A program made the translations under genes and the position numbers. From Emcibacteraceae bacterium (GTDB lineage: Bacteria; Pseudomonadota; Alphaproteobacteria; Sphingomonadales; Emcibacteraceae), in contig JAESUD010000016.1 of NCBI GenBank assembly GCA_016763335.1, positions 1 through 9,869 of the forward strand: a stretch of DNA of 9,869 nucleotides, read 5' to 3'. Each line of letters opens with the position of its first letter. Position 1 is the stretch's first letter. The notes beneath the pieces were generated by a model that was given only the letters and a program-made list of their open reading frames with translations, had not been told where the DNA came from and did no database searches. This document shows positions 6,119-9,869 of the stretch, one piece after another.

Positions 6119-6726
6119 AACGGAATCCAGCTTCTCTTTTTGGTAAAATGTAGATAACCGAGGTTAACACCGGCCCGAAGCCCGACACCAAGGCGAATGG
6201 GGGCAATGATAATTTCATCAACCTGCTGATAATTCATTCCGAAACCTGCAATATAATATATGCTTCCTTCAACGGCAGGGAAGCGCTGGTATATTTCTTC
6301 AACATCATTCAGGTTATAAACAAGGGCAAAAACCCGCGAACCGTTTGCACCTGCATCAATACCGATTGACGGACCTTTCCAGTATATGCGTTTGTCGCCT
6401 TCTATTTTATGAGAAAGGGTGCCGTCGCCGTAACGGACGCCAATCACAAGGGCGGCACTAATTTCAGTACCTATAATATAACCGTTTGGCCGGCCGAGGT
6501 CGGCAAATGCTTTTTCAATGACGCTGGCCACGGCTTCCGAGCCTTCACCGAAAAATTCCGATGCGGCATTAATGACATTTTCTTTGTCATATGTTGCATC
6601 GACATTGGTGCTGTCATAATTCTGTGTTGGCGCCGTCGGGGATGGCGATGAGGTGTTTTTGCTGCTTGAACATGCTGTAATGAAAATTGTGCATGATAGA
6701 AGTGCTATTTTAATAAAAAGGCGCAT
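6115..6726 (-). CDS. DUF1134/EipA-like envelope protein, predicted lipoprotein
   Basis: The 203 residues match the alphaproteobacterial DUF1134 family, whose Brucella member EipA is periplasmic and needed for envelope stress resistance and virulence. Conserved stretches are a FFGEGSEAVASVIEKAF block at 58-74, LGRPNGYIIG at 77-86, RYGDGTL at 98-104, YWKGPSIGIDAGANGSR at 115-131, VYNLNDVEEIYQRF at 136-149, GSIYYIAGFGMN at 154-165, and APIRLGVGLRAGVNLGYL at 175-192, ending in a WIPF tail. Here the N-terminus carries a lipobox (ITAC, Cys19) after a short hydrophobic core, followed by a Ser/Thr/Pro-rich tether (about 20-45), suggesting lipid anchoring rather than a free periplasmic protein. It is the last gene of a four-gene operon; its ATG overlaps the preceding TAA by one base (TAATG) with GGGGA eight bases upstream. 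Biochemical function of the family is unknown. Confidence 0.9.
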   Translation of the reverse strand: MRLFIKIALLSCTIFITACSSSKNTSSPSPTAPTQNYDSTNVDATYDKENVINAASEFFGEGSEAVASVIEKAFADLGRPNGYIIGTEISAALVIGVRYGDGTLSHKIEGDKRIYWKGPSIGIDAGANGSRVFALVYNLNDVEEIYQRFPAVEGSIYYIAGFGMNYQQVDEIIIAPIRLGVGLRAGVNLGYLHFTKKRSWIPF

Positions 6727-6953
6727 TATTTATTCCCCGGTTGGTCGGTTCGGTTAATTTTAAACATGATCCATTTAGCAGGAAAAATCCAGACAATTCC
6801 CGCCACGAAATAACATATTAATTCGAGGATAATATTACCGGAAAAAAAGGCGTCAATAAGACGGCTGATTAATAATAGATAAAGTACCATAACGCCGATA
6901 ATAAACAGAAGCCAAAGCAGCTTGCTAAATTTGGGTGATGACGGTTGAGACAT
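6726..6953 (-). CDS. Small two-helix membrane protein, DUF2842-like
   Basis: The 75 residues contain two hydrophobic segments, about 12-31 (LLWLLFIIGVMVLYLLLISR) and 42-58, with the second ending in CYFVAGIVWIFPAKWIMF (47-64). The Y-F-x-x-A-G-x-x-W-x-x-P-A signature resembles the short alphaproteobacterial DUF2842 family, whose function is not known; the assignment is from memory of that signature. The start ATG at 6953 is preceded by TAAGGA about seven bases away, a good ribosome binding site. It begins 10 bases after the 45-residue small gene and overlaps the EipA-like start by one base, so translation is probably coupled. A role in the envelope is inferred from its neighbour only. Confidence 0.82.
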   Translation of the reverse strand: MSQPSSPKFSKLLWLLFIIGVMVLYLLLISRLIDAFFSGNIILELICYFVAGIVWIFPAKWIMFKINRTDQPGNK

Positions 6954-6963
6954 CAGTATTTCC

Positions 6964-7101
6964 TTAAATTCTTCCGGTTAAATAAAGCACAAGATATATA
7001 CCGCCGTAAACCACAGTTGAAAACGCGGCGGCGATGGCCAACACTTTTAAATGGCGACCAGTGCTGTTTATAAAACGTTTTATGAGGGTATCATTTTCCA
7101 T
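6964..7101 (-). CDS. 45-residue single-helix membrane protein of unknown function
   Basis: A complete short reading frame runs from ATG at 7101 to TAA at 6966-6964. The product starts MENDTLIKRF, has a basic stretch RHLK at residues 16-19, then one hydrophobic helix of about 22 residues (20-41: VLAIAAAFSTVVYGGIYLVL and onward) and a short TGRI tail. By the positive-inside rule the N-terminus would be cytoplasmic. It fills the space between the Nudix gene (2 bases after its stop) and the DUF2842-like gene (10 bases before its start) with no leftover room, and GGAAA lies about 11 bases upstream of its ATG. The fit in the operon and the well-formed membrane helix argue that it is real despite its size. 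I do not recognise a family. Confidence 0.68.
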   Translation of the reverse strand: MENDTLIKRFINSTGRHLKVLAIAAAFSTVVYGGIYLVLYLTGRI

Positions 7102-7103
7102 GA

Positions 7104-7538
7104 TTATTCAGATTTCCTCGCTCTTATCGCTTTTTCGATTAACAAAATGGTTTCTGACCACAGGTTATACTGGCTCAGGTCGTTAATTGAAACCCATTTT
7201 GCATTGATGGCGTCATCGCCCGCTTTAATGTCACCGTTTAAGTATTCTGCGCTATAATCAATAAGGCTATAATGAAACTGGATTTTCTCTTTTTGATCTT
7301 TTTTAATATAGTCAACGGCATCTAATAAAATTATATTTTTAATGGCAATCGATGTTTCCTCAAAAATCTCTCGTTTCGCCGTTTCCTTTAAGGGTTCGCC
7401 TAGCTCCTGTGCACCTCCGGGTATGCTCCAATGGGCTTCTTTTGGTGGTTTGCTTCGCTGAATAAGCAGCACTTGATCACCTTTAAAAACAACAACGCCG
7501 ACGGCGACAATAGGATGGCTGGGATATTCTCTTTTCAT
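7104..7538 (-). CDS. Nudix hydrolase
   Basis: Hydrolyses a nucleoside diphosphate linked to another moiety, with Mg2+, in the cytoplasm; candidates include ADP-ribose, oxidised dNTPs and NADH-type substrates, and sequence alone does not choose. The 144 residues carry the Nudix box at 42-64: Gly42, five residues, Glu48, seven residues, then REIFEETSI, so Arg56, Glu57, Glu60 and Glu61 are all present. The usual Gly near the end of the box is Ser63. The preceding HWSIPGG (36-42) and the early beta strand GVVVFKGDQVLLIQR (14-28) are typical of MutT/ADP-ribose pyrophosphatase-like members. It is the first gene of the operon leading to the EipA-like lipoprotein. The ATG at 7538 is preceded by an A-rich run without a clear Shine-Dalgarno. 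Confidence 0.93.
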   Translation of the reverse strand: MKREYPSHPIVAVGVVVFKGDQVLLIQRSKPPKEAHWSIPGGAQELGEPLKETAKREIFEETSIAIKNIILLDAVDYIKKDQKEKIQFHYSLIDYSAEYLNGDIKAGDDAINAKWVSINDLSQYNLWSETILLIEKAIRARKSE

Positions 7539-7559
7539 AAATTTTTTTTCATATATTAT
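7532..7559 (+). promoter_or_regulatory. Weak promoter candidate for the SRAP gene
   Basis: TTTTCA (7532-7537, 4/6) and TATTAT (7554-7559, 5/6) are 16 bases apart, predicting a start near 7566 and a leader of about 27 bases. It overlaps the minus-strand Nudix start codon and lies back to back with that operon's promoter. The sequence is AT-rich, so the match is weak evidence. No LexA-type site was recognised. Confidence 0.22.
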
Positions 7560-7573
7560 TATCGTTCATTTAA

Positions 7574-7601
7574 ATTATAGCGTGAATAGACAATGTGTGG
7601 A
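7574..7601 (-). promoter_or_regulatory. Promoter candidate for the Nudix-to-EipA operon
   Basis: On the minus strand a perfect -10 TATAAT (7579 to 7574) is preceded, after 16 bases, by TCCACA (7601 to 7596, 4/6 to the -35). Transcription would begin near 7567, about 29 bases before the Nudix ATG. The -35 falls inside the first codons of the divergent SRAP gene. Confidence 0.42.
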
Positions 7602-8324
7602 AGATATTCGTTATCAAGCGAAGCTTACGATAGTTTTATAGAATTTAAGGATATGGGGTATCCGTTTCAAGTGCCGTCGCGCTTTAACATCGCCCCGACC
7701 CAGCCGGTGGCCGTGATCCGTCTTAAAGGATCAGATTTGGATCAGGCGATATTGCCGGATGCGCCGTTGCCGCCGCGCGAAGGGGCGCTAATGCGCTGGG
7801 GCTTAATCCCGCATTTTGCCAAGGAAATAATGACCGATCGCCCGCTTATAAACGCCCGCTCAGAAACCATCGCCGGAAAGCCATCTTTTCGCGGACCATT
7901 TAGAAGGCGAAAATGTCTTGTTCCTGCCGACGGTTTTTATGAATGGAAACGCGGCGGCGCATCGCCAATTCCGTATCATATATGCTTGCAAGATAGAAAG
8001 CCCTTTACCTTCGCCGCTATATGGGAAGCATGGACTGGCCCCGCCGGCGAAGACTGGCTTGAAACCGTATCGCTGGTCACAAAACCGGCAAACGGAAGTG
8101 TAAAAAAAATCCATCACCGCTCGCCTGTAATCATTGCTCCTGAAGATTACGACCTATGGCTACGCCCCGCCGATCCGCCAGACCCAAAAATATTTCAAAA
8201 ACTTTCCTGCGAAATCGACGAAAAATTAGAAATATACGAAGTAAGTCCTTTCGTAAACAATGTCAGAAACGACAACGAAACCTGCATAAAACCCGCTACC
8301 ACCGACCAATTTAAATTGTTTTAA
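7593..8324 (+). CDS. SRAP-family abasic-site shielding protein (YedK/HMCES-like)
   Basis: SRAP proteins form a thiazolidine crosslink between their Cys2 and abasic sites in single-stranded DNA, shielding them at stalled forks; the family was named for its link to the SOS response. The 243 residues begin MCGRYSL, so Cys2 becomes the N-terminal residue after Met removal, as the mechanism requires. FNIAPTQP is at 31-38, MRWGLIPHFAKE at 67-78, LINARSET at 85-92 (Asn87), and CLVPADGFYEWKR at 108-120 (catalytic Glu117). LVTKPANGSV is at 161-170 and IHHRSPVII at 173-181 (catalytic His174). All key residues are present. The start is certain because the Cys must be second; there is no clear Shine-Dalgarno. 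It diverges from the Nudix operon over 54 bases and ends 91 bases before the convergent dehydrogenase gene with no clear terminator between. Confidence 0.96.
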   Translation: MCGRYSLSSEAYDSFIEFKDMGYPFQVPSRFNIAPTQPVAVIRLKGSDLDQAILPDAPLPPREGALMRWGLIPHFAKEIMTDRPLINARSETIAGKPSFRGPFRRRKCLVPADGFYEWKRGGASPIPYHICLQDRKPFTFAAIWEAWTGPAGEDWLETVSLVTKPANGSVKKIHHRSPVIIAPEDYDLWLRPADPPDPKIFQKLSCEIDEKLEIYEVSPFVNNVRNDNETCIKPATTDQFKLF

Positions 8325-8415
8325 GCACATAAAGAAATATTTCAAAAATTCATAACCCAACCCAGGCACATAATAAATTTATCAAGCCCATCGGTATGAC
8401 TTAGTCGGCTCGGCT

Positions 8416-9846
8416 TCACCGTACCACCCGACCGGGGTTCATGATGTTCTTTGGGTCTAGGGTGTTTTTTATGTCACGCATTATTTTTAGGTCAATTGCT
8501 GGTTTGAAATGTTCCAGTTCGGCGACTTTTAATGTACCAATGCCGTGTTCGGCGCTGATGCTGCCGCCGAGGGCGGTGACGATTTCATGGACGGTGCGGT
8601 TCATGTCTGCCCAGTGGCTTAGATAATGTTGTTTGTCCATATCTTTGGGTTGGGATAGGTTGAAATGTATGTTGCCGTCACCAATATGGCCAAAGGGAAC
8701 CGGGCGAATGCCGGGCATGTCGGCCTTTACCGCCTGTGTTGCACGCTCTAAAAATTCAGGGATTTTTGACACGGGGACAGCTATATCATGTTTGATGCTC
8801 CCGCCTTCAAATTTTTGCGCTTCTGACATATGTTCACGCAGGTTCCACAGTGAGCGAGCTTCGCTGATATTTTTCGGCACAACACCGTCAAGTACAAGGC
8901 CCGTTTCCATGGCGGCTTCGAGGATTTTTTCCATCACGGCTTCAAGGTCAAGCAAGTCCGGTTTTAATGATGTGGCGCATTCCATCAGGATATACCAATT
9001 ATATTTATCCGTTAATGGGTCGCGGCAATCGGGCATGTGCTTGATGGTCATATCAAGTCCTGCCCGCGGTAATATTTCAAAGGCGATCAGGCTGTCGCCG
9101 CTTATTTCCCTAGCGAGGCCAAGCAGTTTGATCGCCGCATCGGGACTAGGGATTGCCACAAATGCTGTGTTTTTTTGCACATGTTCGGGGAATAATTTTA
9201 AGGTCGCAGCGGTTATAATACCGAGCGTTCCTTCGGCGCCAATGAATAATTGTTTAAGATCATAACCAGTATTATCCTTACGCAGGCCCGTTAGTCCGTT
9301 CCAAATTTCGCCGTTTGGCAGCACAACTTCAAGCCCAAGCACCAGGTCACGCATCACCCCAAAATGCAGAACATTAATGCCGCCGGCATTTGATGAAATA
9401 TTACCGCCGATCATTGCGGACCCTTCGGAGGCGAGATGCATGGGAAACTGACAGTTGATGCTGTTCGCTATGTTATGAGCGTCGGCGAGAATAACCCCGC
9501 TTTCCACAGTCATCGTGTGGTTGAGGACGTCTTTTTCACGCAGTTTATTCATGCGTTTCATGCTGATGATAATTTCATCACCGCTATCATCGGGAACGCT
9601 GCCGCCGACAAGGCCGGTATTGCCGCTTTGCGGGACAATTTTAATGTTGTTTTCGTAACAGTAAGATACAAGATCTGAAACTTTTTGTGTATTATCCGGG
9701 TAAAGCACCAGTGAGGATTTACCGATGAATTTTTCGCGGGGTTCGGATAAATGCGGCGCAATAACAGCCGGATCATCACTGTAACCTTTAGTTCCGGCAA
9801 TGGTTTTTAATTGTTCAATATGTGATGGCTCTATGGTCAAAATCAT
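8416..9846 (-). CDS. FAD-linked 2-hydroxyacid dehydrogenase (GlcD / D-2-hydroxyglutarate dehydrogenase type)
   Basis: Oxidises a D-2-hydroxyacid to its 2-keto acid using FAD, passing electrons to the respiratory chain or an electron-transfer flavoprotein. The 476 residues have the PCMH/VAO-type FAD domain first (SSLVLYPDNTQKVSDLV at 44-60, PQSGNTGLVGG at 72-82, GGNISSNAGG at 147-156, GAEGTLGI at 203-210). The C-terminal oxidase domain follows: LWNLREHMSE at 333-342, KHDIAVPVS at 352-360, FGHIGDGNIHFN at 385-396 with metal-type His387 and His394, SAEHGIGTLK at 431-440, and DPKNIMNPGR at 464-473. These fit D-lactate dehydrogenase (cytochrome), glycolate oxidase GlcD and D-2-hydroxyglutarate dehydrogenase alike; the compact length and absence of an Fe-S domain favour the last group, moderately. 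AAGGGAG sits unusually close to the ATG, which probably overlaps the stop of an upstream gene. Confidence 0.92.
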   Translation of the reverse strand: MILTIEPSHIEQLKTIAGTKGYSDDPAVIAPHLSEPREKFIGKSSLVLYPDNTQKVSDLVSYCYENNIKIVPQSGNTGLVGGSVPDDSGDEIIISMKRMNKLREKDVLNHTMTVESGVILADAHNIANSINCQFPMHLASEGSAMIGGNISSNAGGINVLHFGVMRDLVLGLEVVLPNGEIWNGLTGLRKDNTGYDLKQLFIGAEGTLGIITAATLKLFPEHVQKNTAFVAIPSPDAAIKLLGLAREISGDSLIAFEILPRAGLDMTIKHMPDCRDPLTDKYNWYILMECATSLKPDLLDLEAVMEKILEAAMETGLVLDGVVPKNISEARSLWNLREHMSEAQKFEGGSIKHDIAVPVSKIPEFLERATQAVKADMPGIRPVPFGHIGDGNIHFNLSQPKDMDKQHYLSHWADMNRTVHEIVTALGGSISAEHGIGTLKVAELEHFKPAIDLKIMRDIKNTLDPKNIMNPGRVVR

Positions 9847-9869
9847 TCTCCCTTGGGCGCGGCGGCTCT
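9843..9869 (-). CDS. Possible 3' end of an upstream gene overlapping the dehydrogenase start
   Basis: In the frame shifted from the dehydrogenase gene, the last bases of the window read eight codons, RAAAPKGE, then TGA at 9845-9843. The TGA interlocks with the dehydrogenase ATG (9846-9844) as ATGA, a common form of translational coupling. Only 24 coding bases are visible, so this is inferred from the junction, not from any recognised protein. The dehydrogenase frame is also open to the window edge, so an earlier start for that protein outside the window cannot be excluded. Confidence 0.3.
   Translation of the reverse strand, partial: RAAAPKGE

Noticed and set aside
8334..8343. GAAATATTTC palindrome after the SRAP gene
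   Set aside because: A 10-base AT-rich palindrome with no loop or T tract; not a credible terminator and common by chance.
8404..8432. GTCGG / CCGAC arms near the end of the dehydrogenase gene
   Set aside because: The long loop and absence of a T run on either strand make it unlikely to be a terminator; one arm lies within coding sequence.
8633..9265. 210-codon plus-strand open frame opposite the FAD dehydrogenase gene
   Set aside because: It lies wholly antisense to a gene with unmistakable family motifs; its translation has no domain pattern and is rich in Ser/Pro/Ala as expected for a shadow frame.

Overview
The window reads as an AT-leaning chromosomal segment from an alphaproteobacterium. 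The best taxonomic clues are three small or periplasmic families largely confined to that class: a DUF1134/EipA-type envelope protein, a DUF2842-type membrane protein and a DUF6460-type membrane protein. No rRNA, tRNA, CRISPR array, insertion sequence or phage gene was seen. Codon use looks even throughout, and the largest gap without a gene is about 180 bases, so this looks like ordinary core or near-core chromosome rather than an island.

Left part (1-2992). The 5' end of ilvD (branched-chain amino acid synthesis) runs leftward out of the window. It diverges from a PLP-dependent L-threonine aldolase gene over a 98-base intergenic region that holds a good promoter candidate. Then come a small lipoprotein of unknown function, a small DUF6460-like membrane protein closed by a hairpin terminator that overlaps its stop codon, and a cytochrome b561-family membrane haem protein. 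A second terminator follows b561 and overlaps the stop codon of the convergent MATE gene.

Middle part (3043-6118). A MATE efflux pump on the minus strand diverges from yaaA (peroxide-stress protein). yaaA is followed after 6 bases by a GTG-started TauE/SafE-type anion exporter, so the two are probably one transcript. The MATE/yaaA intergenic region is very AT-rich and carries two inverted repeats that could be operators.

Right part (6115-9869). A compact minus-strand operon runs Nudix hydrolase, a 45-residue single-helix membrane protein, a DUF2842-like membrane protein and a DUF1134/EipA-like lipoprotein, with gaps of 2 and 10 bases and a 1-base overlap. It ends face to face with the TauE gene, the two stop codons sharing the same TTAA. 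The operon diverges from an SRAP (YedK/HMCES-type) abasic-site protein over only 54 bases. The window closes with a minus-strand FAD-linked 2-hydroxyacid dehydrogenase of the GlcD/D-2-hydroxyglutarate dehydrogenase type, whose ATG appears to overlap the TGA of a further upstream gene.

I see no clear novel multi-gene system. The items most worth a second look are the very small membrane protein inside the Nudix-to-EipA operon, the pairing of envelope genes with a Nudix enzyme, the divergent Nudix/SRAP arrangement, and the possible operators between the MATE and yaaA genes.
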